From positions 310,001-374,000 of the forward strand of contig NZ_BSQG01000002.1 in assembly GCF_030268225.1 (NCBI RefSeq): DNA of 64,000 nucleotides, in the 5' to 3' direction. This DNA comes from Nocardiopsis ansamitocini. Lineage in GTDB: Bacteria > Actinomycetota > Actinomycetes > Streptosporangiales > Streptosporangiaceae. Of the stretch, positions 17,928 to 25,721 are shown piece by piece. Within the stretch, counting starts at the first letter, position 1; every line of letters starts with the position of its first letter. A program made the position numbers and the translations under genes. The notes beneath the pieces were generated by a model that was given only the letters and a program-made list of their open reading frames with translations, ran no database searches and was not told where the DNA came from.

Positions 17928-18908
17928 ATGTCGACGAAACTCACGATCGGCAAGGCCATCAACGCGGGCCTGAGACGGTCCATGGAAGCCGACCCCAAGG
18001 TCCTGATCATGGGGGAGGACGTCGGCAAACTCGGCGGAGTCTTCCGGGTCACCGACGGTCTCTACAAGGACTTCGGGGCGGACCGGGTCATCGACACCCC
18101 GCTGGCGGAGTCGGGCATCATCGGTACCGCGATCGGCATGGCCCTGCGCGGCTACCGCCCGGTCTGCGAGATCCAGTTCGACGGGTTCTTCTTCCCCGCC
18201 GCCAACCAGACCTTCACCCAACTCGCCAAGATGCGGGCGCGCTCGGGCGGCACCCTGAAGATGCCCGTCGTGCTGCGCATCCCCTACGGCGGCGGTATCG
18301 GCGCGGTCGAGCACCACAGCGAGTCACCGGAGGCGTACTTCGCCCATACGCCGGGGCTCCGGGTGGTCACGGTGGCCAACGCGGTAGACGCCTACTGGAT
18401 GATTCAGCAGGCGATCACCTCCGACGACCCGGTGATCTTCTTCGAGCCCAAACGCCGTTACTACGAGAAGGCCGACGTGGACACCGAGCCCCCCCTGGCC
18501 TCGGCCTACCGGATGGACGGTGCGCGAGTGGCACGTCCGGGAGCCGATATCACGCTTCTGGCGTACGGGCCCATGGTCAAGACCGCGATCCAGGCGGCCG
18601 AAGCAGACACCGAGCACGACATCGAGGTGGTCGACCTCCGCTCCCTCTCACCGGTGGACTACGCGACCCTCAACGCCTCGGTCCGGCGTACCGGTCGCCT
18701 GGTGATCACCCATGAGGCCCCGCTGAGCAGCGGCCTGGGCGCCGAGATCGCCGCCCGTGTCACCCAGGACTGCTTCTACCACCTGGAGGCCCCGGTCATC
18801 CGGGTCGCCGGCTTCGACACCCCCTATCCGCCCTCCAGGCTGGAGGAGCACTACCTCCCCGACCTCGACCGGGTGCTCGACGGTGTCGACCGCTCGTTCG
18901 CGTTCTGA
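17928..18908 (+). CDS. 2-oxoacid dehydrogenase E1 component, beta subunit
   Basis: A 326-residue E1beta. Typical segments are VLIMGEDVGKLGGVFRVTDGL, DTPLAESGIIGTAIGMALRG and the C-terminal half with EVVDLRSLSPVDYATL. It completes the E1 active site together with the alpha subunit. HHSESPEAYFAHTPGLRVV is typical of branched-chain and pyruvate enzymes. It starts with ATG 3 bases after the alpha gene. Which 2-oxoacid is used (pyruvate or the Val/Leu/Ile-derived acids) cannot be decided from sequence alone; the alpha-beta-E2 layout favours the branched-chain type. Confidence 0.94.
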   Translation: MSTKLTIGKAINAGLRRSMEADPKVLIMGEDVGKLGGVFRVTDGLYKDFGADRVIDTPLAESGIIGTAIGMALRGYRPVCEIQFDGFFFPAANQTFTQLAKMRARSGGTLKMPVVLRIPYGGGIGAVEHHSESPEAYFAHTPGLRVVTVANAVDAYWMIQQAITSDDPVIFFEPKRRYYEKADVDTEPPLASAYRMDGARVARPGADITLLAYGPMVKTAIQAAEADTEHDIEVVDLRSLSPVDYATLNASVRRTGRLVITHEAPLSSGLGAEIAARVTQDCFYHLEAPVIRVAGFDTPYPPSRLEEHYLPDLDRVLDGVDRSFAF

Positions 18909-18924
18909 AGTCACAGAGAGCCAG

Positions 18925-20271
18925 GTGAAGCAGGGAATGTCCCAGTTCCAAGGGATCCAGCAGTTCCGCCTGCCCGATGTGGGCGAAGGATTGGTCGACG
19001 CCGAGATTTTGCACTGGACCGTCCAGCCGGGGGACGAGGTCAAGGTCAACCAGATCATCTGCGAGATCGAGACGGCCAAGGCGGCCGTCGAGTTGCCCAG
19101 CCCCTACGCGGGGACCGTCCGCGAGCTCTTGGTCGAGGCGGGTCGCACGGTCGACGTCGGCACCCCCATCATCAGTGTGGACACCGGAGGAACGGCCGAC
19201 TCTGCCGGGGCGACCAAGCCGAAGGCCGAGGCTCCCGCAGAGGCCGACGACGAGGTCCGCGAGAAACCCCTGGTCGGATACGGGGAAAAAGCCGGAGCAA
19301 CCCGACGCAGGGCGCGCAGCAGGCCGGTGGCAGTCGAGGAGTCGGCACCCGTGCCGACCGCGCGTGCGGTCGTGCTCGCCAAGCCGCCGGTCCGCAAGCT
19401 CGCCAAGGACCTCGGCATCGACCTGGGATCGGTCACCGCAAGCGGTCCGGGGGGGATCGTGACCCGGGAGGACGTCCGTCGGCACGGAGCCGCGGCCATC
19501 CCGTCGGCCCCGGTCGCGGAGGGGAAGCCCCGGGCGGTGCCGCCGGAAGCGGATGTCGCCGCGGAACCCAGGGAGACCCGGGTCCCCATCAAGGGAGTGC
19601 GCAAGCACACGGCCGCGGCCATGGTCAACAGTGCGTTCACCGCACCGCACGTGACCGAGTTCCTCCAGGTCGACGTCACCAAGATGATGAAGTCCGTACG
19701 CAAGCTCCGGGAGCGTCCGGAGTTTGCTCAGGTACGGGTTTCGCCGCTTCTACTGGTGGCCAAGGCGCTGCTGACGGCCGTCCGGCGTTATCCGGGGGTC
19801 AATGCGTCCTGGGACGAGGCCGCCCAGGAGATCGTGGTCAAGCACTACGTCAACCTCGGCATCGCCGCCGCTACCGAGCGCGGGCTGGTGGTGCCCAACA
19901 TCAAGGACGCCCACACCAAGGCGCTGCCGGAACTGGCGCAGGAACTGCGCGCTCTGACCGAGACGGCCAGAGCGGGGCGGACCACTCCGGCGGATATGAG
20001 CGGCGGGACGATCACCATCACCAACGTCGGCGTTTTCGGGGTGGACGCGGGCACCCCCATCCTCAACCCGGGGGAAGCCGCGATCTTGGCCTTCGGGCAG
20101 ATCCGGGACATGCCGTGGGTGCACAAGGGACGGATTCGGATTCGCAAGGTGACGACGCTGTCGCTGTCCTTCGACCACCGCCTCGTGGACGGGGAACTGG
20201 GTTCTAAGGTCCTGCGCGATGTCGGTCTGATGCTTGAGGACCCGGAGACGGTTTCTCTGGCCTGGGGTTAG
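18925..20271 (+). CDS. 2-oxoacid dehydrogenase E2 component (dihydrolipoamide acyltransferase)
   Basis: A 448-residue E2 with one lipoyl domain (residues about 10-90, lipoyl Lys in EIETAKAAVELPSPYAG), a flexible Pro/Ala/Glu-rich linker, a peripheral-subunit-binding domain (about 150-190, PPVRKLAKDLGIDLG, GPGGIVTREDV) and a catalytic domain ending in the active-site motif DHRLVDGELGSKVL. It transfers the acyl group from E1 to coenzyme A. The start is uncertain: GTG at 18925 has GAGAG 6 bases upstream, while the ATG at 18937 gives the more usual opening MSQFQG but has its purines too close. A hairpin terminator follows the stop. Confidence 0.92.
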   Translation: MKQGMSQFQGIQQFRLPDVGEGLVDAEILHWTVQPGDEVKVNQIICEIETAKAAVELPSPYAGTVRELLVEAGRTVDVGTPIISVDTGGTADSAGATKPKAEAPAEADDEVREKPLVGYGEKAGATRRRARSRPVAVEESAPVPTARAVVLAKPPVRKLAKDLGIDLGSVTASGPGGIVTREDVRRHGAAAIPSAPVAEGKPRAVPPEADVAAEPRETRVPIKGVRKHTAAAMVNSAFTAPHVTEFLQVDVTKMMKSVRKLRERPEFAQVRVSPLLLVAKALLTAVRRYPGVNASWDEAAQEIVVKHYVNLGIAAATERGLVVPNIKDAHTKALPELAQELRALTETARAGRTTPADMSGGTITITNVGVFGVDAGTPILNPGEAAILAFGQIRDMPWVHKGRIRIRKVTTLSLSFDHRLVDGELGSKVLRDVGLMLEDPETVSLAWG

Positions 20272-20280
20272 GTGCTGGAC

Positions 20281-20320
20281 AAGGCCCTCGTTTTCCGGTG
20301 ACGACCGGGACGGGGGCCTT
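20281..20320 (+). terminator. Hairpin after the E2 gene
   Basis: AAGGCCC at 20281 pairs with GGGCCTT ending at 20320, with CCGG/CCGG pairing inside and a few mismatches; it ends in TTTG. It starts 9 bases after the E2 stop. Confidence 0.7.
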
Positions 20321-20464
20321 TGCATGCGCTGTCGAGGCGCGGCGCCGTGCGCATCAGGGCGACGTACAGCGGGGCGATAGGGCCCTTGAGGGAGAGAGGC
20401 CTGACCGTGGCCGGGCGGGCCTCTGCGTGGCGTACCGGGCCGTAGGGGAGCCGTCCGGTGCCGT

Positions 20465-20722
20465 CCGCCGTCCGGGCCGGCTAGGACTTGTCCGGCCGAT
20501 CATGTGACTACTTCGCAGTCGTGTCGTTGATGTGCGCATGGGGCGGGGCGATCTGACGGATGTCGAGTGGGAACGCCTGCAACCGTTCCTGCCGGTCAGT
20601 AACAGGCGTTGTGGCAGGTGACGGAATCACCGGCAGGTGATCAACGGGATTCTGCGCCGGGTGCGGACCGGCGTTCAGTGGCGTGACCTGCCCGAACGGT
20701 TCGGCCCGTGGAAGACGGTCTA
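20465..20722 (+). repeat. 258-bp direct repeat, upstream copy
   Basis: Identical, as far as I can read, to 23086-23343. It begins 16 bases outside the IS terminal repeat and ends inside the transposase frame. The two copies bracket the TetR-darcynin-flavoprotein cassette. Confidence 0.9.
20481..20722 (+). mobile_element. Truncated IS5-family element (left end only)
   Basis: Starts with the same terminal repeat as the full element (CTAGGACTTGTCCGGCCGAT) and covers the first 242 bases. It carries the first 60 or so codons of the transposase frame from ATG 20538, including the same in-frame TGA (20619-20621) as the other copy. After 20722 the sequence changes abruptly to unrelated DNA. Confidence 0.9.
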
Positions 20723-20782
20723 TTACGAAACACCGATGACAGCCGTCGGTATGTGGCTGGGAGTGACGCGGAGGGATCGCCT

Positions 20783-21355
20783 TCAGGATTCCTCAGACCC
20801 GAAACCATGGAAGAAGCTTCGTGCCAGCTCGTGGATGTCGAGCTGTGCCGGGTCGCGCCCGCTCATGATCCAGAAGAAGGTGGGTCCGATCAGCAGGTCG
20901 ATTGCATAATCGCCGGCCGGTCGGTGCGGGTCGATGCGATGCAGGACCGCCCGCGCGCTGTCCCTGAGAACGTCCTTGGTCGCGATCAATTGTTTCACCG
21001 CCGGATCGTGCTGTGCGGCCGCGAGCAGGGCGCGGTAGCCGGCTCCAGCCGGTGAGTAGGCGAGGAAGCGCATCAGCGCGTCGAGGTAGGACGTGACATC
21101 GTCGAGCCGGGTGCCCGCCGGCTCGACGAGGAGTTCCTCCTCGGCGTCGTCCACACACGCCTCGAAGAGGATCTCCGCCTTCGTCGACCACCAGCGGTAG
21201 ACCGTCTGCCGCCCGACGCCCGCCCGTATAGCGATGCCCTTCATGGTCATCGCCGCGTAGCCGACCTCAAGCAGCAGATCGTCGACGGCGTGCAGGACGG
21301 CCTCGCGCGCCTGCTCGCTGCGGGGTCGGCCGCCGCGGCGTTTCGTCTCGATCAT
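20783..21355 (-). CDS. TetR/AcrR-family transcriptional regulator
   Basis: A 190-residue repressor. The N-terminal helix-turn-helix is at about residues 36-62 (TMKGIAIRAGVGRQTVYRWW, then STKAEIL), after the basic opening ETKRRGGRPRSEQAR. The rest is a helical ligand domain of TetR_C type (ALLAAAQHDPAVKQLI, FFWIMSGRDPAQLDI). It is divergent from the darcynin-like gene, and a near-perfect inverted repeat between them (21415-21445) is the likely operator, so it probably represses both itself and the darcynin-flavoprotein pair. The 3-prime end lies only about 60 bases from the truncated IS. Confidence 0.93.
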   Translation of the reverse strand: MIETKRRGGRPRSEQAREAVLHAVDDLLLEVGYAAMTMKGIAIRAGVGRQTVYRWWSTKAEILFEACVDDAEEELLVEPAGTRLDDVTSYLDALMRFLAYSPAGAGYRALLAAAQHDPAVKQLIATKDVLRDSARAVLHRIDPHRPAGDYAIDLLIGPTFFWIMSGRDPAQLDIHELARSFFHGFGSEES

Positions 21356-21414
21356 CCCGCCATGGTAGCGAGGCTGCCCGTCGGGATCAGTGTCTCACCG
21401 AATAACTAGACATC

Positions 21415-21445
21415 GTGCATCGAAACCCTTACTGTTTCGGTGCAC
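21415..21445. promoter_or_regulatory. Likely operator of the divergent TetR regulator
   Basis: GTGCATCGAAAC and GTTTCGGTGCAC face each other across 7 bases (11 of 12 positions pair). It lies 59 bases from the tetR start and 148 bases from the darcynin gene. Confidence 0.75.
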
Positions 21446-21593
21446 GGTGAACCGAAACCGGTTGGTGAAGGTCACGTCCGCCCTCATCGCAGGGGTCGCG
21501 GGCACCCGCAAGTTTCCCGGCTGGAATCCGACCTTCCCGGCCCGGTCGAGGCTCATCGTGACCACTGTCCAGCACCCCGCGAGGAGATTCCCC

Positions 21594-21953
21594 ATGTCCG
21601 ACTTCGAGCCCGCCGTAACGGCGTTCATCCTCCTCAAGACCAATCGAGCCTGGTTGGAGCTGTCCGTACCGGAGCGCGTGGCCGCCTTCCAGGAGAGCGT
21701 TCTGCCCGCCGTCAAGGACAAGGCCGAGGACGTACGTTGGCGCTACTTCGACACCGAGTTCTACACGGCCCGCGTCACCGATGTCTGGGTTTGGGAGGCA
21801 CGCGATCACCAGTCCTTCCAGTTGGTCGTCGAGGCGTTGCGCGAGACGCCGTTCTGGGACCACTACTTCGAGGTCGTCGAAATTCTCGTGGGTGTCGAGA
21901 ACGGATATGCCAAGAACTACGACCCCGGCATTCTGGCGACCGTCAACGCCTGA
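21594..21953 (+). CDS. Darcynin-like small protein
   Basis: A 119-residue soluble protein that matches the darcynin family, a small family of unknown function. Recognisable phrases are TAFILLKTNRAWLELSVPER, RYFDTEFYTARVTDVWVWE, ALRETPFWDHYFEVVEIL and NGYAKNYD. Rich in aromatic and acidic residues; the layout resembles a ferredoxin-like alpha-beta fold. The ATG at 21594 has GAGGAG 7 bases upstream; the longer frame from 21390 runs through the operator and is not coding. It lies in a cassette with a TetR regulator and a siderophore-interacting-type flavoprotein, so a stress or redox role is possible but unproved. Confidence 0.8.
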   Translation: MSDFEPAVTAFILLKTNRAWLELSVPERVAAFQESVLPAVKDKAEDVRWRYFDTEFYTARVTDVWVWEARDHQSFQLVVEALRETPFWDHYFEVVEILVGVENGYAKNYDPGILATVNA

Positions 21954-22379
21954 GTGCCCGCCCGTCGGAGCTGCGCGGTAGGCGACCGTCCGGCGAACCG
22001 TGGTTCGACCTTGGGCGAACCACGTACTGGAAGTGCGCCTGCTGACTTCCGGCCGTCTCGGCCGGCACCTATCCGGCCGTGCCAGCACTCGCCCACAGCG
22101 CGGCGGCCTCGCCTCTCGCCGCGCCAGGCGGACCTGGACTCCGGTCCGGGCATCACAGCCCTGGATGCCCGCACCGCCCTCGGCGCTGCGGCCCGCCAAT
22201 ACCGTCCTGTCCGCCCCCGCCGACCTGGCCTCCGGCCTGTGCCGGTCACTCTGCCGCTGGTGCCGCCGGCCGTGTTCACCGGCTACGGGGACGCCGCCCC
22301 AACGCGCACTCTCTCAAATGCGTAATATCGCGTCTTGCCTCCCGCTGAGTACGACACCCCGTCCCGTTGAGGAGCCTTA
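21954..22379. other. Gene-free stretch inside the accessory cassette
   Basis: About 430 bases with no gene that I can support; the open frames across it are arginine- and proline-rich shadows. The last 60 bases are less GC-rich and end in a GAGGAG ribosome site for the flavoprotein gene, so a separate promoter is possible. Confidence 0.35.
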
Positions 22380-23063
22380 ATGCCCGCTGTTTTGAACCCC
22401 GTTCTCGATCTTCTGACCGTACGTGGCACCGTCACCGAGGCCGAGCAGGTCACCGCCCGGATGCGTCGGCTGCGCATCGAGAGCGGGCAACTGGCCGGTC
22501 TGGAGGTCCAGCCGGGCCAGCAGGTACGTGTCCTGGTCGGTGGACTCACTCTCCGTACGTACTCGGTCTGGCACTACGACCCGTCCGGCGTCGTCGAGTT
22601 GTGCGTACTGGACCACGCCGCGGGTGGTCCTGGCGCCCGGTGGGGCCGCACCGTCGCACCGGGCGAACAGGTGCGGCTGCGGCGCCCCGAGGGCACCTTC
22701 ACGCTGCGTCCCGACGCCACCCGCCACCTCTTCGTCGGCGACGAGACGGCCTCGGTCGCGTTCGGTGCGATGCTCGCGGCACTGCCCGGGGACGCCGCGG
22801 TCTCCGGGTGTATCGAGACGGCGACAGCCACGGACCGGCTTCCCCTGCCGGGTGGCGACCGGCTGGACTGGGTACTCCGGGGCGAGACGTCACTGCCGGA
22901 CGCGATACGACGACTCGCCCCCGAACCCGGCGGGATCGCATATGTCGCCGGAGAGGCACGGGACGTGCAAGCAGTACGGCAGGTGCTCCGGGAAGCGGGC
23001 TGGGACCGGCGCGCGGTCCTGACCAAGCCGTTCTGGACACCGGGCAAGAAGGGCATGGAATGA
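22380..23063 (+). CDS. Siderophore-interacting-type FAD/NAD(P)H oxidoreductase
   Basis: A 227-residue protein of the siderophore-interacting (SIP/ViuB) flavoprotein class. The FAD-binding barrel carries the RTYSVW motif (GGLTLRTYSVWHYD), followed by ELCVLDHAAGGPGARWGRTV and the nucleotide domain HLFVGDETASVAFGAMLAAL. The C-terminal SIP domain shows AYVAGEARDVQAVRQVLR and WTPGKKGME. Classical members reduce ferric siderophores to release iron. ATG start with GAGGAG 8 bases upstream. The position within a TetR-controlled cassette, with no iron-box seen, leaves open that the real substrate is another oxidised metabolite. Confidence 0.87.
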   Translation: MPAVLNPVLDLLTVRGTVTEAEQVTARMRRLRIESGQLAGLEVQPGQQVRVLVGGLTLRTYSVWHYDPSGVVELCVLDHAAGGPGARWGRTVAPGEQVRLRRPEGTFTLRPDATRHLFVGDETASVAFGAMLAALPGDAAVSGCIETATATDRLPLPGGDRLDWVLRGETSLPDAIRRLAPEPGGIAYVAGEARDVQAVRQVLREAGWDRRAVLTKPFWTPGKKGME

Positions 23064-23085
23064 CGGCAAGGGCATGCTCCTCCGC

Positions 23086-23343
23086 CCGCCGTCCGGGCCG
23101 GCTAGGACTTGTCCGGCCGATCATGTGACTACTTCGCAGTCGTGTCGTTGATGTGCGCATGGGGCGGGGCGATCTGACGGATGTCGAGTGGGAACGCCTG
23201 CAACCGTTCCTGCCGGTCAGTAACAGGCGTTGTGGCAGGTGACGGAATCACCGGCAGGTGATCAACGGGATTCTGCGCCGGGTGCGGACCGGCGTTCAGT
23301 GGCGTGACCTGCCCGAACGGTTCGGCCCGTGGAAGACGGTCTA
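23086..23343 (+). repeat. 258-bp direct repeat, downstream copy
   Basis: Partner of 20465-20722 (offset exactly 2621 bases). It includes 16 bases of flanking sequence outside the IS end, so it is not explained by two independent insertions. Confidence 0.9.
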
Positions 23344-24105
23344 CGAACGTCACCTTCTGTGGTCGGCCGACGGAACCTGGGAACGCCTGCTCCGGCAGGT
23401 CCGGGCCGAGGCCGACGCGGCTGGGGAGATCGACTGGGACGTCTCGGTCGACTCCACCGTCGTGCGGTCCCAGCAGCATGCCGCCGGCGCCCGAACCGGA
23501 CCACCGCCCGCCTTCAAAGGGGGACGCAGCGGCAGAACACATAGGACGAGACGGCGTGGCAGAGCCTCCTCACCCGCCTGGCGGAGGTGGTACAGGAGGT
23601 GAGGGCCCGGGTCGCTCGCGGGGCGGGTTCACCACCAAGCTCCACCTGAGCGCGGACGGCCGCTGCCGCCCGCTGTCCCTGATCGTAACTCCGGGACAGC
23701 GGGCGGACTGCACGCAGTTCGAGCCCGTGCTGGAGAAGATTCGCGTCCCTCGGACCGGTCCGGGCAGACCGCGCAAGAAGCCCGACAGCGTCGCGGCAGA
23801 TAAGGCTTACAGCAACGGCCCGTGCCGTGAGTATCTGCGGCGACGGGGTATCCGGCACTGGATCCCGGAAAAGACCGACAGCGAGGCTGGCCGCCAGCAC
23901 AAAGGGTCACGCGGCGGACGGCCACCTGGCTTCGACGAAGAGCGGTACAAGAAACGCAACACCGTCGAACGGGCCATCAATCGGCTCAAGCAAGCCAGAG
24001 CAGTAGCCACCCGCTATGACAAGCGCGGCTACCTCTTCCTCGGGACCGCAACTGTCGCAGCCCTCGCCATTTGGCTCCGTGCATGATCGACGGGACACGT
24101 CCTAG
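23102..24105 (+). mobile_element. IS5-family insertion sequence, full length but inactive
   Basis: About 1.0 kb. The 24-base ends CTAGGACTTGTCCGGCCGAT... and its inverted partner at 24082-24105 match at 21 of 24 positions. Both outer ends carry CTAG, the target used by this IS group. The single transposase frame is broken. The right-end CTAG contains the stop codon of the minus-strand gene at 24102-24500. Confidence 0.9.
23159..24086 (+). pseudogene. IS5-family transposase, interrupted
   Basis: Reading from ATG 23159 gives MGRGDLTDVEWERLQPFLPV and on to CGR, then an in-frame TGA at 23240-23242 where TGG (Trp) is expected, then RNHRQVINGILRRVRTGVQW. A second change, a shift to the +1 frame, falls near 23510-23530 around an AAAGGGGG run; the C-terminal part continues as RGGFTTKLHLSADGRCRPLS to RGYLFLGTATVAALAIWLRA. 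DDE-type residues can be seen (VDSTVVRSQQHA, ADKAYSNG, NTVERAINRLK). The frameshift might be programmed as in some IS5 relatives, but the stop codon is not. The truncated copy has the same stop, so the element was dead before duplication. Confidence 0.85.
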
Positions 24106-24500
24106 GCGGCGCTGAGGCGGTAGGGCTGATGGCGTCGGTGCCGTTGCGGGACACCGGTGGTCGCGGGGACCGTGGTGTAGCGGAACAGGGGGCCCTGGAG
24201 AAGGGTGGCAGCTCCGGAGGCGTCGCTCGCGGGGTGCGTGATGGTGAAGCCGAGGACATCGCTCCAGATGAACTTGCCGTCCCGGCACCAGATGTTGCGT
24301 CCGCAACGGGTGGAGACGAGTGCGACGTCAGCGCTGCCGCCCTGGTAAACGGGGCGGGCGGCGCGCGCGTTCAGTTCGCTGAACAGGGCCTCGACCGCCC
24401 GGTCGGCACGGAATCCGTGCCTTGGCGCCCGCTTCACACGGGCCGCCGCCGTCAACTTCGCCCGGTAGGTCCGGGGGTTGTTCAGGCGCGGGTGACTCAA
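24102..24500 (-). CDS. Conserved actinobacterial protein of unknown function
   Basis: A 132-residue, basic protein starting SHPRLNNPRTYRAKLTAAAR. Distinct features are two cysteines in RCGRNIWCRDGKFIWSD, which could bind metal or pair, and NARAARPVYQGGSADVAL. I recall similar short proteins in other actinobacteria but know no function. The TTG start is set by AGGAGA 6 bases upstream. The stop codon TAG lies inside the CTAG target of the insertion sequence, so the IS abuts the gene but does not cut its coding sequence. Confidence 0.65.
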   Translation of the reverse strand: MSHPRLNNPRTYRAKLTAAARVKRAPRHGFRADRAVEALFSELNARAARPVYQGGSADVALVSTRCGRNIWCRDGKFIWSDVLGFTITHPASDASGAATLLQGPLFRYTTVPATTGVPQRHRRHQPYRLSAA

Positions 24501-25069
24501 GACTTCTCCTGGGTAGGGCTAGGGGTTCCGCCGTTACTGCGGCAACGCTCCGTTCGTCGTGTGCGGCGCGTCATCGCCGCGACCCGATACCCGGGTCCTA
24601 CGTCCGCTTTGGTGGCCGCGTGCGGTGGCCGCCAAGATCGCACCCGATTAGAGGCTTGATCGGAGAATCCTCAGTTTTTAGGAGGAGCGGGGTTCGTCGT
24701 TACCTCGCAGTTATTCTCGCGATTTCGGATAGTAGCAGGGTTGAGCCAGCAGGAGTCGAGAGTCAAAAATGTGACCCATGGCACATTGTGATCATCCTGA
24801 GATCGGGGTACTTGGGCATTTTGCCTGTTCATAGGCTTTTGGTGGGTTTTTTGAGAGAAGCGGTGGCCGGTTGCGGCGGAAGGATTGCGCGGCCGGCCCC
24901 CGGTCGTTTCCTGGTGGCCCTACTGCTGTCACCCCTGTGGGGTAAGGGATTGAGCGCGGGCGTACCCCCTGGTCAGGTGGCCAATCGGCCTGGCCGGTGT
25001 GGTCTATCGCTCAATGGGGTCTTTTGGGCGTATTGCGACGAAAGGCCTTAGCTGTCGGCGTTAGCATAG
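24501..25069. other. Gene-free stretch before the GntR regulator
   Basis: About 570 bases. Bases 24650-24830 and 25000-25070 are AT-richer than the surroundings. No gene, tRNA or obvious RNA structure was seen; the open frame that crosses it (24422-25051) has no ribosome site and an unfamiliar product. Confidence 0.35.
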
Positions 25070-25082
25070 ATACAACATGTAT
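25070..25082. promoter_or_regulatory. Palindrome over the gntR start codon
   Basis: ATACA-ACA-TGTAT is a perfect inverted repeat that includes the ATG. FadR-type GntR proteins bind such short TGT/ACA palindromes, so autorepression is likely. There is no ribosome site upstream, and TAGCAT/TAGATA hexamers lie 4-10 bases before the ATG, so the transcript may be leaderless. Confidence 0.55.
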
Positions 25083-25721
25083 TCAAAGGCCTCCGCCGCA
25101 GAGCGCACCTATGTCCACGCCAAAAACGCCATCCTCAGTCTGCGCTATCCCGGCGGAGAGCTCGTCAGCGAGGGGGACATCGCAGCCGACGTCGGGGTGT
25201 CCCGCACTCCCGTGCGCGAGGCGCTGCTGCGCCTCGAAGCCGAAGGGCTGGTCCGCCTCTACCCCAAACGCGGGGCGCTGATCGTCCCGGTCTCCCAGCA
25301 GGAGATCGACGACGTGATCCAGACCCGCCGCCTGGTCGAGGGTTTCACCGCTGAAGCGGCGGCCTCCTCCGCGCCGGCGGACCGTGCCGCGCTCGCAGAG
25401 GTGCTCACCGGCCATCTCGCCCGGATGGGCGAGAACCTGGAGCCGAGAAGCCAGGCGTTCATCCACGCCGACCGCGAGTTCCACCGTGCAGTGGTCGCCG
25501 CGGCGGACAACCGCATCCTCACCGGCCTCTACGACTCGTTGCGCGACCGCCAGTTGCGCATGATGGGCCTCGGCACCGATGCGGTGGAGCGGATGCGGCG
25601 AAACCTCGCCGAACACGCCGCGATTCTCGCCGCGATCCGTGACGGCGCCCCTGCCGAGGCCGCGACCGCCGTGCGGGTCCACATGGACCACGCGGCCCGA
25701 CTGCTGGGAGCGGCCCGATGA
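25077..25721 (+). CDS. GntR-family (FCD domain) regulator
   Basis: A 214-residue FadR-subfamily regulator. The winged helix is at about residues 12-75 (GELVSEGDIAADVGVSRTPV, REALLRLEAEGLVRLYPKRG) and the all-helical FCD ligand domain at about 80-210, with the metal-binding type residues in the segments IHADREFHRAVVAA and MRRNLAEHAAIL. The effector is usually a carboxylic acid. Its stop codon overlaps the ATG of the MFS transporter (ATGA), so it is co-translated with its likely target. The start is the ATG inside a palindrome with no Shine-Dalgarno. Confidence 0.93.
   Translation: MYSKASAAERTYVHAKNAILSLRYPGGELVSEGDIAADVGVSRTPVREALLRLEAEGLVRLYPKRGALIVPVSQQEIDDVIQTRRLVEGFTAEAAASSAPADRAALAEVLTGHLARMGENLEPRSQAFIHADREFHRAVVAAADNRILTGLYDSLRDRQLRMMGLGTDAVERMRRNLAEHAAILAAIRDGAPAEAATAVRVHMDHAARLLGAAR

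Noticed and set aside
23159-24086. Transposase active through programmed frameshifting only
   Set aside because: A frameshift could be programmed, but the in-frame TGA at 23240 in both copies is not explained by that.
20481-24105. Simple composite transposon made of two IS copies
   Set aside because: The upstream copy lacks its right end, both transposases carry the same stop, and the repeat includes flanking DNA outside the IS.
24422-25051. A 209-residue gene upstream of gntR
   Set aside because: It overlaps the start of the conserved minus-strand gene, runs through AT-rich DNA and has no ribosome site.
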